From positions 1,749,501 to 1,813,500 of the forward strand of contig NZ_CP093528.1 of NCBI RefSeq assembly GCF_022682305.1: a stretch of 64,000 nucleotides of DNA, in the 5' to 3' direction. The position numbers and the translations under genes are program-made. This DNA is from Shinella zoogloeoides (GTDB lineage Bacteria > Pseudomonadota > Alphaproteobacteria > Rhizobiales > Rhizobiaceae). A model generated the notes under the pieces. The model was not told where the DNA came from, did not search any database, and saw nothing but the letters and a program-made list of their open reading frames with translations. Positions 10,201 to 19,378 of this stretch are shown here, piece by piece. How positions within the stretch are numbered: position 1 is the stretch's first letter; the number at the start of each line of letters is the position of its first letter.

Positions 10201-10745
10201 GGAAGAAAGAGCTTCAGGCCATGCGCCATGTCGTGAACGGCACGCCGGTCGTGCTGGGCGCGGCGCTGATCGTGCCGGCAGGCTTGATGAACAAGCTGCG
10301 CGGCGACGAGCCGGCCGACCCGGTGGCGGCGACCTTCGCGGCCGACGCGGCGGCCCGCTCGCGCATCGAGCATCTTGCCATGTCGGCCGTCCGGCAGGCC
10401 GAGGAAGCGCGCGGTTGCCGCGTCGTCGATGTTTCCGCCGCAAAATGCGGCTGGGATTTGACTTCATACCCGCCAGCCGTGGACGGCAGGCAGCCCGATC
10501 CCAAGCACATAGAGGTGAAGGGCCGGGTGAAGGGCGCGAGCACCATCACGATCACCCGCAACGAAATGCTCTACGCCTTCAATCAGGGTGACAAGTTCGT
10601 GTTGGCGGTCGCCATCGTCGGCGAGGACGATGCCATCGACGGCCCGCACTATATTCCCAGCCCGTTCGACCGGGAACCCGGCTGGGGCGTCGCGTCCATC
10701 AATTTCAGTTTGGGCGATCTGCTCGCCAAAGCAGAGGCTCGATGA
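7233..10745 (+). CDS. SNF2-type DEAH helicase with C-terminal DUF3883 (nuclease-like) domain
   Basis: A 1170-aa superfamily 2 ATPase. Seen: P-loop [11 protein letters not shown] (about 129-139), DEAH at 229-232, [15 protein letters not shown] (motif III), [15 protein letters not shown] (motif V) and [11 protein letters not shown] (motif VI, about 589-599). A long helical middle follows. The C-terminal part has CGWDLTS and HIEVKGR, a D-x(18)-E-x-K spacing (D1075, E1094, K1096) followed by ITRNE, as in the DUF3883/NO VEIN C-terminal domain, which is thought to have a restriction-endonuclease-like fold. The start at 7233 (MKLEEIKSG) is the first ATG giving the conserved N-terminus. The stop overlaps the next gene by 4 bp. 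It is the likely DNA-tracking component of the operon; cleavage by its tail is untested. Confidence 0.88.
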   Translation: MKLEEIKSGLSLSGIEPSQVVTVVAVVPLGEGSVQLIYRTPDGAMKERLLNRGDEPSVDVATAERPFSFDGDGAAFQLACEAKRIDLAFLFDPMMAVHSSNVEPLPHQITAVYESLLPRQPLRFVLADDPGAGKTIMAGLYIRELIMRADSHRILIVAPGSLVEQWRDELYEKFGLEFHVYSPLLEQTSPSGNPFDDYPRLIVRLDQLSRNEELQDKLCAPGWDLAVFDEAHKLSAHYFGSKLEKTGRFRFAEKLGAHVRHLLLMTATPHNGKEEDYQLFLSLLDSDRFYGKFRDGVHKVDASDLMRRMVKEELVKFDGTPLFPERKAYTVNYELSQIEAALYEAVTNYVQTEMGKADQLEGARKGSVGFALTALQRRLASSPEAIFQSLKRRRERLENRLRDEKLGIKGRHALAETYAGAPEDDDDLSAEEQETLEENLIDDATAAKTVVELEAEIVILKGLEEQAKAVVASGQDRKWDELSRILQNHPETRDAAGRQRKIIIFSEHRDTLNYLQARIAGVLGNPDAIVAIHGGTHRDERRRLQALFRSDPDVRVLVATDAAGEGVNLQNANLMVNYDLPWNPNRLEQRFGRIHRIGQTEVCHLWNLVAKETREGDVYHRLLLKLEVESQALHGRVFDILGEVFEETSLKDLLVEAIRYGDRPEVRARLTQKIDKALDHDHLKSLLNRNALAQETMSADRLFAVKEEMEKAEARRLQPYFVRAFFSKALDALGGTAHPREAGRYEISHVPSVIRERDRRLTGRNRRDHEPVLRRYSRICFERQAIQPLDKAGLERAVLMHPGHPLMLAMSDMILEQHTNLLRQGSILVDPSDEGLDPALLILLTHEIKSGDNTVLSKRLQFVRVAPDGQASFAGWAPHLDLEPLPEAERPLLKDVLDAPWLSSGQEARALSLAATTLVPEHYGEVAQRRIDHVEKTLNAVHERLSKEIAFWQDRWMKLKDDAEVGKDVRLNLQNVERTLGDLQGRLDNRKKELQAMRHVVNGTPVVLGAALIVPAGLMNKLRGDEPADPVAATFAADAAARSRIEHLAMSAVRQAEEARGCRVVDVSAAKCGWDLTSYPPAVDGRQPDPKHIEVKGRVKGASTITITRNEMLYAFNQGDKFVLAVAIVGEDDAIDGPHYIPSPFDREPGWGVASINFSLGDLLAKAEAR

Positions 10746-12073
10746 CCGCGCTACGTCTCGACACGCTATCGCTGACGAATTTCCGCTGCTTCGCCCATTG
10801 CGAGGTCGCGTTCCACCCCAACCTGACTGTTCTGGTCGCGGAGAACGGCAGCGGTAAAACTGCCGTGCTCGACGCCGCCGGAGCTGCGCTGTCGGTATTC
10901 GTCAACGCGATCTATTCGCCGGAAAAGCTGCGGCGAATCGAGCGGAGCGACGTGCGCCTGATCCCCGGTCAGGAGCGCAGGATGTCCCCATGCCTTCCGA
11001 CCGAATACGAAGCGCAGGCAACCGTTCAGGGTACGGCCGTGACATGGAAGAGCGCCGTTAGAACCTACGGTGACAAAGTGCGTCCTGGCTTCCGGCACCT
11101 TGGCCCAATGAAAGCGGCTGCGCAGCCATTCCTATCCGATACGGCTGTTCTTCCGCTCATTGCCTATTACGGAACGGGTCGCCTCTGGAACGAGCAACGG
11201 CAGACCGAATATCGCCGTTCCTCCGTCACCAATGTCGGAGAGCGCGTCGCTGGCTATGCCGATTGCCTCACGTCGTCTTCGTCCTTCAAGGGCATTTCGG
11301 CATGGTTCGAGCACCGTTTCAGGCAGACGGCATCGCCGTCATTCCGGGAGAGTCTGCAAGCCAATCTCGCGATGATCGAAGGCGTGAAGACTGCCACAGA
11401 CACGGTTCTTCAGCCGACCGGCTGGTCAAGTCTCCGCTGGGATGACGAGCTTCATACGCTGACCGCCAAGCACGAGACGCGGGGCGAGCTGCCGCTGTCC
11501 ATGCTGAGCGACGGCGTGCGCACCATGCTTGCGCTTGTCGCCGATGTTGCGCGTCGCTGCGCCAGCCTCAATCCGCAACTGAGTGATCGGGCCGCCATCA
11601 AGACCCCCGGCGTTCTCATCGTCGATGAAGTGGACATGCACCTGCATCCCCGCTGGCAGCAGCAGGTGCTCGGCTTGCTGCAAAGCGCGTTCCCGGCCCT
11701 ACAGATCATCGTCAGCACGCACAGCCCGCATGTCCTTTCGACCGTCGATAAGTCGTCGATCCGCGTCTTCCATATCGACGGCGACGATACGCGCATCGAA
11801 ACCCCCCTGATCCAGACACGGGGCGTTGAGAGCGCCGATGTGCTGGCCTCGGTCATGGGCGTGGACCCGGTCCCGCAGACGGAAGAGTCGAGCGACTTGA
11901 ACGCCTACCGCGCCCTCATTGAGGACGGCAAGGCAGACACGCCGGAAGCAACGTCTCTGCGGGAACGCCTGGTCGCGCATTTTGGGGCGACGCATCCGTT
12001 GATATTGGAGTCCGACCGGCTCCTCCGCTTCCAGCGGTTCCGGCTTGCCAAGAACCGGACGGACGGAGCCTGA
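10742..12073 (+). CDS. Septu PtuA-like AAA/ABC-type ATPase
   Basis: A 443-aa RecF/SMC-like ATPase with its parts in order: N-terminal [14 protein letters not shown], Walker [12 protein letters not shown] (33-43), signature [14 protein letters not shown], Walker [20 protein letters not shown] and H-loop [12 protein letters not shown]. The insert between Walker A and the signature is short, as in PtuA and the retron Ec78 ATPase rather than in Rad50. Its partner HNH gene begins 1 bp after its stop, the PtuA-PtuB order. In Septu the ATPase forms a complex with the HNH nuclease and restrains or directs it. The start overlaps the helicase stop (ATGA), so it is translationally coupled to that gene. 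Confidence 0.85.
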   Translation: MTALRLDTLSLTNFRCFAHCEVAFHPNLTVLVAENGSGKTAVLDAAGAALSVFVNAIYSPEKLRRIERSDVRLIPGQERRMSPCLPTEYEAQATVQGTAVTWKSAVRTYGDKVRPGFRHLGPMKAAAQPFLSDTAVLPLIAYYGTGRLWNEQRQTEYRRSSVTNVGERVAGYADCLTSSSSFKGISAWFEHRFRQTASPSFRESLQANLAMIEGVKTATDTVLQPTGWSSLRWDDELHTLTAKHETRGELPLSMLSDGVRTMLALVADVARRCASLNPQLSDRAAIKTPGVLIVDEVDMHLHPRWQQQVLGLLQSAFPALQIIVSTHSPHVLSTVDKSSIRVFHIDGDDTRIETPLIQTRGVESADVLASVMGVDPVPQTEESSDLNAYRALIEDGKADTPEATSLRERLVAHFGATHPLILESDRLLRFQRFRLAKNRTDGA

Positions 12074-12074
12074 C

Positions 12075-12716
12075 ATGAGGAAACTTGATCGCGCGATCTG
12101 CCCGGCACCGGCCTGCCTTGGCAGCTACACCCACGGCGTTCACAAATGGGACAACGTGTCATCCGCCGAAAAGGGAGAAATCAGAACGCAGCTTGAAGCT
12201 ATGCAAGGCCGTCGTTGCGCATATTGCGAGGGTAGCATCGACAGCCTCGGCCAACATATCGAGCACTTCCGTCGCAAGAGTCTCCATCCAGCCCTGACGT
12301 TCGATTGGAACAATCTCTTCTGGTCCTGCGACCAGACGGACTCCTGCGGCCATTTCAAGGATCGCGGCGCTGGCCCCTATAATGTGGTGGACCTCATCGA
12401 CCCTTGCCTTGATGACCCCGATGCCTTCTTCGTCTTCCGGGCCGACGGCACGATCAGCGTGCGGAACGGCTTGTCGGCGCAGGACGAACATCGGGCGCGA
12501 GAGACGTTGCGCGTCTTTTCATTGAATCCCCAATGGGGCCGCTTGAGGAATATGCGCCAAGCCGCCGTCTCTGGCTATGTCGATAGCGCCAATGACGCTT
12601 TCGATGCTGGCCTGACGCCTGCTGATATTCGCGCCTATTTCGCGCAGGAGCTTCAGGCTGCCCATGACCTGCCATTTTACACGGCCATCCGGCATGTGCT
12701 GACGGAAAGACAATAA
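12075..12716 (+). CDS. PtuB-like HNH endonuclease
   Basis: A 213-aa protein of the TIGR02646 type. The zinc/HNH region runs over about residues 47-96: RCAYCEG (Cys48, Cys51), [11 protein letters not shown] (His61, His64), [12 protein letters not shown] (Asn79/80, Cys85) and CGHFKD (Cys91, His93). The EH...N...H arrangement is that of a beta-beta-alpha-metal nuclease. In Septu and in retron Ec78 this subunit cuts nucleic acid, with tRNA cleavage reported for the retron version. It starts 1 bp after the ATPase stop, and the methylase starts 2 bp after its own stop. Its position inside a helicase-methylase operon is unusual. Confidence 0.85.
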   Translation: MRKLDRAICPAPACLGSYTHGVHKWDNVSSAEKGEIRTQLEAMQGRRCAYCEGSIDSLGQHIEHFRRKSLHPALTFDWNNLFWSCDQTDSCGHFKDRGAGPYNVVDLIDPCLDDPDAFFVFRADGTISVRNGLSAQDEHRARETLRVFSLNPQWGRLRNMRQAAVSGYVDSANDAFDAGLTPADIRAYFAQELQAAHDLPFYTAIRHVLTERQ

Positions 12717-12718
12717 GA

Positions 12719-15619
12719 ATGACCGTAACCGTGAAACCCCCGAAGAAGCTGATCGAAGTCGCGCTGCCGTTGGATGCGATCAACGAGTCTGCCGCACGCG
12801 AGAAGTCGATCCGGCACGGGCATCCGAGTACCCTGCATCTGTGGTGGGCGCGGCGGCCGCTTGCCGCGGCGCGCGCCGTGATCTTCGCGCAGATGGTCAA
12901 CGATCCGTCGTGGAAATGGGAGCTTGAGCACCCGGGCGAGATTCCGCCGAACAACATTAAGGCGAGCTGGGCCGCGAGCCGGAATCGGCTCTTCGCCATC
13001 ATCAAGGATTTGGTGAAGTGGGAGAACACCACCAACGAGGCCGTGCTGCAAAAGGCGCGGGCGGAGATTCGCAAGTCCTGGCGCGAGACCTGCGAACTCA
13101 ACAAGGCCCATCCGCAAGCGGCGGAGCTGTTTGACCCCGAAAAGCTGCCAGCCTTCCACGATCCGTTCGCAGGTGGCGGGGCGCTGCCGCTTGAGGCGCA
13201 GCGCCTTGGGCTTGAATCCTATGCTTCCGACCTCAATCCGGTCGCCGTCCTCATCAATAAGGCGATGATCGAGATTCCCCCGAAATTCGCCGGACGGCCG
13301 CCGGTGAACCCGGAAGCACGCGCCAGCCGTGATGCTTGGAGCAAGCAATGGGAGGGCGCACAGGGTCTCGCGGAGGACGTGCGCTATTACGGTCAGTGGA
13401 TGCGCGAGCAAGCACAGAAGCACATCGGCCATCTCTATCCGCCGGTCGAGATCACATCGGATATGGCAAAGGAGCGACCCGACCTGAAGCCGCTGATTGG
13501 CCAGAAACTTACCGTCATTGCGTGGATATGGGCGCGAACGGTCAAGAGTCCCAATCCCGCCTTCCGGCATGTGGATGTACCACTTGCTTCGACTTTCGTT
13601 CTTTCGAGCAAAGAAGGAAAACAATCCTACGTTCAACCGATCATTGACGGTGACAAATACCATTTTGCCGTAAAGGTCGGTAGGCCGCCGGCCGGCGCAA
13701 AGGAAGGCACCACCGCTGGAAAACGAGCAGCATTTCGCTGCCTGATGTCCGGTGTCCCTGTGGACTACAACCACATCCGCTCAGAAGGTAAGGCGGGTCG
13801 CATGGGTACGCGCTTGATGGCTATCGTGGCCGAAGGCGCACGAGGCCGCGTCTATCTCTCCCCATCGCCTCAGCACGAAATCGCGGCCGCAAAAGCTCAG
13901 CCGGAATGGAGGCCCGATATGCCTCTTCCCGACAACCCCCGCGATTTCAAGACGCCGAATTATGGCCTTAGTACCTTCGGCGAACTTTTCACATCACGCC
14001 AGCTTGTCGCGCTGACGACCTTCGGTGATCTCGTTGTCGCCAGCAGAAACAAGATCATAGAGGATGCACATGCTGCAGGATTGAATGACGACGGGGTAGG
14101 ACTCGATGTCGGGGGGGCAGGAGCGCGTGCTTACGCGGAGTCCGTAGCTGTCTATTTGGCTTTCTCGATTGATAAATCTGCTGACTATTGGTCAACGATC
14201 TGCACATGGCATTCTAGCAAGGAGCTGATCCGCAACACCTTTGGCAGACAAGCTATCCCTATAACGTGGGATTATGTCGAAACGAACGTCTTCTCAGACT
14301 CAACGGGAAACGTATCGAGCGGCATTGAATGGGCGCAAAAAGCAATAGTAAATTTCCCTGCAAAACCAGATGGTCATGCGACACAGGCAGATGCCCAACG
14401 TCAGAGCATTAGTCTGAGAAAGATTATATCCACCGATCCGCCATACTACGACAACATTGGCTATGCCGATCTTTCGGATTTCTTCTATATTTGGCTTCGT
14501 CGGTCGTTGCGGCAGGTTTTCCCCGAACTTTTTGCCACGCTTGCGGTCCCCAAGGCCGAAGAGCTTGTAGCTACTCCCTACCGGCATGGCAGCAAAGAGC
14601 GGGCTGAGACGTTTTTCCTCAACGGCATGACGCAAGCGATGCAGCAGCTTTGCGAGCAGGCGCATCCTTCATCACCTGTCACCATCTATTATGCTTTCAA
14701 ACAATCTGAGACGGAAACCGCCGAAGGCACTTCCAGCACCGGATGGGAAACCTTCTTGGATGCCGTAATCCGGTCCGGCTTTGCCCTCACCGGCACATGG
14801 CCTATGCGAACAGAGCTTGAGAATCGGATGATTGGATCGGGAACAAATGCCCTTGCATCCAGCATTGTCTTGGTTTGTCGTGCGCGCCCGGCAGCAGCGG
14901 AAACCGTTTCCCGCCGAGCTTTCCTGCGCGAACTGAATCAGGTGCTGCCAGAGGCGCTTGACGAGATGACGCGCGGCTCCGGCGACGACCGTTCACCCGT
15001 CGCGCCCGTTGATCTTTCACAGGCCATCATCGGCCCCGGCATGGCGGTATTCTCGAAATACGCCGCCGTGCTGGAGGCGGACGGCACGCCAATGACGGTG
15101 CAAACCGCGTTGCGGCTTATCAACCGCTTCCTCGCCGAGGATGATTTCGATCACGACTCCCAATTCTGCCTGCACTGGTTTGAGCAGTACGGCTGGAAGG
15201 AAGGCCGCTTCGGCGAGGCCGACACCCTTGCCCGCGCCAAGGGGACGAGCGTTGACGGTGTGAAGCAGTCGGGCGTTCTCTTTGCTGCCGGCGGCGTTGT
15301 CCGGCTGCTGAAATGGGCGGAATACCCGACCGACTGGAATCCGCTCGGCGACGAGCGCCTGCCGGTATGGGAGGCCCTGCATCACCTGATCCGCATCTTC
15401 AAAGCCGAAGGTGAGAGCGGCGCGGGCAAGGTGCTTGCGGCCGTCGCGGCTAAAGCCGAGGCGACGCGGCAGCTTTCCTATCGCCTCTATACGCTTTGCG
15501 AGCGGGCGGGCTGGGCGGAGGATGCCCGCGCCTATAACGAGATCATAACGAGCTGGAGCGCCATCGAGTCCGCCGCCGCAGCGGCACCGAAGGCGCATCA
15601 AGGCGAGCTGTTTGGCTGA
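12719..15619 (+). CDS. DUF1156 adenine-type DNA methyltransferase with mosaic centre
   Basis: A 966-aa protein. The N-terminal DUF1156 region reads [20 protein letters not shown]. The SAM-binding motif I is [17 protein letters not shown] (from residue 148) with the acidic [13 protein letters not shown] after it, and the catalytic motif IV is [13 protein letters not shown] (from residue 573), the DPPY class of amino-methyltransferases. The segment from about 13540 to 14900, between and around these motifs, is near 45-50% GC by direct count of several lines, while the two ends are well above 60%, so the target-recognition region looks exchanged. It likely marks self DNA for the operon. The next gene starts 14 bp after the stop. 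Confidence 0.9.
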   Translation: MTVTVKPPKKLIEVALPLDAINESAAREKSIRHGHPSTLHLWWARRPLAAARAVIFAQMVNDPSWKWELEHPGEIPPNNIKASWAASRNRLFAIIKDLVKWENTTNEAVLQKARAEIRKSWRETCELNKAHPQAAELFDPEKLPAFHDPFAGGGALPLEAQRLGLESYASDLNPVAVLINKAMIEIPPKFAGRPPVNPEARASRDAWSKQWEGAQGLAEDVRYYGQWMREQAQKHIGHLYPPVEITSDMAKERPDLKPLIGQKLTVIAWIWARTVKSPNPAFRHVDVPLASTFVLSSKEGKQSYVQPIIDGDKYHFAVKVGRPPAGAKEGTTAGKRAAFRCLMSGVPVDYNHIRSEGKAGRMGTRLMAIVAEGARGRVYLSPSPQHEIAAAKAQPEWRPDMPLPDNPRDFKTPNYGLSTFGELFTSRQLVALTTFGDLVVASRNKIIEDAHAAGLNDDGVGLDVGGAGARAYAESVAVYLAFSIDKSADYWSTICTWHSSKELIRNTFGRQAIPITWDYVETNVFSDSTGNVSSGIEWAQKAIVNFPAKPDGHATQADAQRQSISLRKIISTDPPYYDNIGYADLSDFFYIWLRRSLRQVFPELFATLAVPKAEELVATPYRHGSKERAETFFLNGMTQAMQQLCEQAHPSSPVTIYYAFKQSETETAEGTSSTGWETFLDAVIRSGFALTGTWPMRTELENRMIGSGTNALASSIVLVCRARPAAAETVSRRAFLRELNQVLPEALDEMTRGSGDDRSPVAPVDLSQAIIGPGMAVFSKYAAVLEADGTPMTVQTALRLINRFLAEDDFDHDSQFCLHWFEQYGWKEGRFGEADTLARAKGTSVDGVKQSGVLFAAGGVVRLLKWAEYPTDWNPLGDERLPVWEALHHLIRIFKAEGESGAGKVLAAVAAKAEATRQLSYRLYTLCERAGWAEDARAYNEIITSWSAIESAAAAAPKAHQGELFG

Positions 15620-15633
15620 AGGGGGAGCCAGCG

Positions 15634-18474
15634 ATGAAACCTTGGAGAGAAGTGGCTGTACCCCATCAGGACGTGCTTGAAGGCACGTTCCAGCAATCGG
15701 AGTTTGCGGCCGACATCACAGCGGTCAACACCGGCAAGGCCAGCCGCGAATATCAGGATGCCGGCGCGTTCTTCGACCGTACCTTCATCACGGAAGGAAT
15801 GGCGCTCCTGCTGACGCAGGTTGCGCAGCGCCTCGCTGGTCGGGGCGGTGAGCCGGTCGTGCAGCTTCAGACCGCCTTCGGTGGCGGCAAGACGCATACC
15901 ATGCTCGCCGTTTATCACCTTGCCACCCGCAAATGCGCCCTGTCCGACCTCGCCGGCATCCCCGCGCTTGTCGATCGGGCGGGCTTGATGGACGTGCCGC
16001 AGGCCCGCGTCGCGGTGCTGGACGGCACCGCGCACGCGCCGGGCCAGCCGTGGAAGCGGGGGAGCCAGACGGTCAAGACCCTTTGGGGCGAGATCGCATG
16101 GCAGTTCGGCGGTGCTGACGCCTTTGCGCTCGTCGCCGAGGCGGATGCGACCGGCACATCCCCCGGAAAGGACGTGCTGCGCGAGCTTCTGGAGCGCCAT
16201 GCGCCTTGCGTCGTGCTGATCGACGAGCTGGTCGCCTATATACGGCAATTCCCGGAGTCGCAGGCTATCAGCGGCGGCAGCTACGATTCCAACCTGTCCT
16301 TCGTGCAGGCCCTCACCGAAGCCGTGAAGCTGGTGCCGCGCGCCATCGTGCTCGCGTCCTTGCCGGAGTCCGATCTTGAGGCGGGCAGTCAGCGCGGCGT
16401 CACGGCGTTGCGCGCCCTCGAAAAGACCTTCGGGCGCGTGCAGGCGCTTTGGAAGCCGGTGGCGACCGAGGAAGCCTTCGAGATCGTACGCCGCCGGCTG
16501 TTCGAGCCAGTGCGCGATGAGAAGGCCAGAGAGGCCGTATGCCGTGCCTTCGCCGACGCCTATATCGCCGAGGGCGTGAAGCTGCCGGCCGACACGCAGG
16601 AACGGCGCTACTACGAGCGGCTGTTGCACGCCTATCCGATCCACCCGGAGGTGTTCGACCGTCTCTATGAGGACTGGACGACCATCGACGGGTTTCAGCG
16701 CACGCGCGGCGTCCTGAAACTCATGGCGAAGGTCATCTACCGGCTATGGAAGGACGACAACAAAGACCTGCTCATCATGCCCGGCAGCCTGCCGCTCCAT
16801 GACGGAAGCAGCCGCAACGAGCTGACCTACTACCTGCCCGCAGGCTGGGATGCTGTGATCGAGCGCGACATCGACGGCGACCGCGCAGAGACGACCGCTT
16901 TGGAGAACAAGGAGCCGCGCTTCGGTCAGTTGGGCGCGGCCCGTCGTATTGCTCGCACGGTCTTCCTCGGCAGCGCCCCGTCTTCGGTCGCGTCCAAGGT
17001 GGCTACGCGCGGCCTCGACCGCGCGCATATTGTTCTCGGATGCCTCCAGCCCGGACAGGCAGCATCCGTCTATGCTGATGCGCTCGGCCGGCTCGCCGAC
17101 AGGCTGCACTACCTCAATTCTTCCGGTGACAAGAGTCAGGACGCAACCCGCTTCTGGTTCGACACCCGCGCCAATCTGCGGCGGGAGATGGAGGATCGGA
17201 AGCGCCGGTTTGATGACCGGACGGAAGTACGCGGCAAGATTGCCGAGGCGTTGAAGAAGACGGTCGGCAATGCCACGTCCTTCGACGGCGTACATATCTT
17301 CACGCCGCATGGCGATGTACCCGACGATACCGCCCTGCGCTTGCTCGTTCTGCCGCCGGAGACTTGGTATGCCCGCGAGGAAAATCGACTCGCCTTTGAA
17401 GCGGTGCTGGAGATCATTGGCAAGAATGGCTCGAAGCCGCGCTATCGCAGCAACCGACTGCTCTTCCTTGCTCCCGATCACGGCGCGCTTTCCCGTCTCA
17501 ACGACGCAACGCGCGTCGCGCTCGCATGGGGTTCGATTGTCGAGGACGTGAAGGAAGGTCGCCTGAACATCGACCTGTTGCAGAAAAATCAGGCCGAGAA
17601 GGAGCTGAAGAGCGCCGAGGACGCGCTGCCGCGCGTGGTCCGCGAGTGCTACAAATGGCTGCTCTGCCCGATGCAGGACGCGCCGGCCGATCCGAAGCCC
17701 GGCATCGAGGCGTTCGCCCTGAACACGACCGGCGGCTCTATCGGCGGCGAGATCGAGCGGGTTTGCACCGACAACGAGCTGGTCATCACCACCTGGTCGC
17801 CAATCCACCTCCGGGCCAAGCTCAAGGAGCTTTATTGGAAGGGCGGACAGAACGCTGCGAGCGCAGCGGGCTTTTTCGAAGACACCCTGCGCTATCTTTA
17901 CCTGCCGCGCCTCAAAACGCAGGATGTTCTGGCGCAGGCGATCCGTGCTGGCGCTGCCAGCAAGGACTTTTTCGGCACAGCCTACGGCGAGGTCGATGGC
18001 AAGTTCGAGGGCTTCTCCTTTGGTGGCGGCAATGTCGTCTTCGACGACACCTTGCTTCTGATCGAGCCTCAATCAGCTCAAGCCTATGAGGATGCAAACC
18101 GGTCAGCACCGTCTCCCGCTGCTCAGGCTGCCGCCACGACCCCGACCGCGAGCGGCGTAGCCGAGGGGCCGAGTGTCTATGTTCCCAATGGCGAGGGCAT
18201 GTCGCCGGGGCCAGTGACGACCGCGCCTACACCGGCCGCTGCGAAGCCGAAAACCTTCTACGGTTCGGCCGAGGTTCCGCCCGCTACCGCAAAGATGCGT
18301 CTTGTGCAGATTGCCGAGGAAATCGTGTCAGTGTTGACATCCGACCCGAACGCAACCGTCCGCCTTGTGGTGGAAATCTCGGCCGAGTTTCCCGACGGGG
18401 CCGGCGATGGCGTGAGGCGCGCGGTTTCGGAGAACGCCCGCAGCCTTGGCCTGAAATCGGCCGATTGGGAATGA
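15634..18474 (+). CDS. DUF499 family ATPase
   Basis: A 946-aa P-loop ATPase. Walker A is [12 protein letters not shown] (80-91, G83-T87), and the Walker B-like region is [13 protein letters not shown] with D197/E198. The large central part has the DUF499 features [14 protein letters not shown] and [14 protein letters not shown]. Near residue 820 a linker rich in Ala, Pro and Thr leads to a short C-terminal domain. DUF499 proteins travel with DUF1156 methylases and large helicases in prokaryotic defence clusters; their biochemical job is not known to me. A ribosome-binding site (GGGGGAG) precedes the ATG. It is the last gene of the operon; the convergent hairpins at 18535-18600 lie just after it. 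Confidence 0.88.
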   Translation: MKPWREVAVPHQDVLEGTFQQSEFAADITAVNTGKASREYQDAGAFFDRTFITEGMALLLTQVAQRLAGRGGEPVVQLQTAFGGGKTHTMLAVYHLATRKCALSDLAGIPALVDRAGLMDVPQARVAVLDGTAHAPGQPWKRGSQTVKTLWGEIAWQFGGADAFALVAEADATGTSPGKDVLRELLERHAPCVVLIDELVAYIRQFPESQAISGGSYDSNLSFVQALTEAVKLVPRAIVLASLPESDLEAGSQRGVTALRALEKTFGRVQALWKPVATEEAFEIVRRRLFEPVRDEKAREAVCRAFADAYIAEGVKLPADTQERRYYERLLHAYPIHPEVFDRLYEDWTTIDGFQRTRGVLKLMAKVIYRLWKDDNKDLLIMPGSLPLHDGSSRNELTYYLPAGWDAVIERDIDGDRAETTALENKEPRFGQLGAARRIARTVFLGSAPSSVASKVATRGLDRAHIVLGCLQPGQAASVYADALGRLADRLHYLNSSGDKSQDATRFWFDTRANLRREMEDRKRRFDDRTEVRGKIAEALKKTVGNATSFDGVHIFTPHGDVPDDTALRLLVLPPETWYAREENRLAFEAVLEIIGKNGSKPRYRSNRLLFLAPDHGALSRLNDATRVALAWGSIVEDVKEGRLNIDLLQKNQAEKELKSAEDALPRVVRECYKWLLCPMQDAPADPKPGIEAFALNTTGGSIGGEIERVCTDNELVITTWSPIHLRAKLKELYWKGGQNAASAAGFFEDTLRYLYLPRLKTQDVLAQAIRAGAASKDFFGTAYGEVDGKFEGFSFGGGNVVFDDTLLLIEPQSAQAYEDANRSAPSPAAQAAATTPTASGVAEGPSVYVPNGEGMSPGPVTTAPTPAAAKPKTFYGSAEVPPATAKMRLVQIAEEIVSVLTSDPNATVRLVVEISAEFPDGAGDGVRRAVSENARSLGLKSADWE

Positions 18475-18534
18475 TGGCTACGGGCTATTGTGTGCCCACT
18501 TCCAATAGTGGCTACGGCTACCGATAGAGGATTT

Positions 18535-18600
18535 GCGCGGCGTTGCCGCGCGATGGCGGGCGGCGCTGCGATATGTGGGGTCTCCGCGCCGCCCGCCATC
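18535..18600. terminator. Convergent hairpin pair between the defence operon and traD
   Basis: Two perfect inverted repeats: GCGCGGC-GTT-GCCGCGC (18535-18551) and a 14-bp stem GATGGCGGGCGGCG / CGCCGCCCGCCATC (18552-18565 and 18587-18600) with a 21-nt loop. They lie between the stops of two convergent operons. There is no T-tract, so termination may not be intrinsic; a transfer-related site is the alternative. Confidence 0.5.
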
Positions 18601-18602
18601 GG

Positions 18603-18869
18603 TCACGCCCGATCCGGCTGCGGCTGCACTCTGTCGTTCGGGTTTGCCGGACGCTCCATCTCGAAGGCCATCTTTCCGAGTTTCGTCCATGTACCGCGCG
18701 CACGTTCGCCGTCCTCGCTGTTGAGCTTTTTCGCCATCCAGATCATCGCGCCGTAGATCATGGCGCGGTCGTCGCTGGTCAGGTCCACGATACCCGCTTT
18801 AACGACGAGGCCGCCGAGTTCGATCAGGTGCCGCGTGCGCTTCCGGCGCTCGATCTGCCAGCTTCGCAT
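18603..18869 (-). CDS. traD: Conjugal transfer protein TraD (small, Ti-type)
   Basis: An 88-aa protein with the family core RKRTRHLIELGGLVVKAGI and DDRAMIYGAMIWMAKKL. Small TraC and TraD of Ti-type systems act at oriT with the TraA relaxase; this is not the VirD4-type coupling protein of the same name. Start chosen at 18869 because the ATG is 1 bp after the traC stop (TGACATG), so it is coupled to traC; a longer frame upstream overlaps traC and is basic and atypical. Confidence 0.8.
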   Translation of the reverse strand: MRSWQIERRKRTRHLIELGGLVVKAGIVDLTSDDRAMIYGAMIWMAKKLNSEDGERARGTWTKLGKMAFEMERPANPNDRVQPQPDRA

Positions 18870-18870
18870 G

Positions 18871-19197
18871 TCATGCCGCGCCCGTTGCGCCTGATGCCGG
18901 TTGCGCGCCGCCCGATTGCGCTTGAGCGCCGCCAGTGTCGCGGTCAGGCGCTGATGCAGTTCGCCGCGATTTGCTGCGAAAGAACGCCGCGCCACGCTTG
19001 GCCCATGTCTCCCGCTTTCCGGTATCGGTGGTTTCCACCAGCGCGACCAACGCCCCGGCCAGTTCGTCGGCGGTGAGGCTGTCCGCTCCGGTGGCGATCA
19101 CCAATTCGCCAAGCTGCTCCACCTTGCGGGCTTTCAGTTCCCGCGCCTTGTCTTCCAGCGCCTTCAGCTCCGCGTCATAGTCCCGTAGTTTGCGCAT
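18871..19197 (-). CDS. traC: Conjugal transfer protein TraC
   Basis: A 108-aa protein with an N-terminal coiled-coil-like segment (YDAELKALEDKARELKARK), a central helical core (LGELVIATGADSLTADELAG) and a Gly/Ala/Gln-rich tail. It matches the TraC accessory protein of Ti-type relaxosomes. It is transcribed away from traA, with the oriT-like site in the shared intergenic region, the same layout as on Agrobacterium and Rhizobium plasmids. It is followed immediately by traD. Confidence 0.82.
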   Translation of the reverse strand: MRKLRDYDAELKALEDKARELKARKVEQLGELVIATGADSLTADELAGALVALVETTDTGKRETWAKRGAAFFRSKSRRTASAPDRDTGGAQAQSGGAQPASGATGAA

Positions 19198-19321
19198 GAT
19201 CGTATCCTTTCCCGGTCGCAAGTGGTTGATGCGGTAAGGATAGTTGCGCGGACGACAGAACGCAGTATTGTTGCCGGGACGGTCTGGCACGGCCCGGTCC
19301 CGCCCGAGATTTTTTCGAGGG

Positions 19322-19349
19322 AGGGCGCGCTTATACGTCGTTCCGACGT
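19322..19349. other. Candidate origin of transfer (oriT, RSF1010/Ti type)
   Basis: AGGGCGCGCTTA followed by TACGTCG-TTC-CGACGT lies in the traC-traA intergenic region. Read on the other strand the core is TAAGCGCGCCCT, one base from the RSF1010 nick region TAAGTGCGCCCT as I recall it, and GGGCGC near TTATACGTC recalls the Ti oriT. The 6-bp perfect inverted repeat beside it fits a MobA/MobL-type relaxase site. The identification is by motif and position, not by alignment. Confidence 0.65.
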
Positions 19350-19378
19350 GCGCTTGGCCGTGCCAATTCTTGATCGCG

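Noticed and set aside
10742..12716. Retron of the Ec78 type, which also uses PtuA/PtuB-like effectors
   Set aside because: No reverse transcriptase gene is present, and the 1-2 bp gaps leave no room for an msr-msd RNA.
7233..18474. DISARM system
   Set aside because: Helicase and methylase fit loosely, but no DrmA, DrmB (DUF1998) or DrmC (phospholipase D) counterpart is present, while DUF1156 and DUF499 are.
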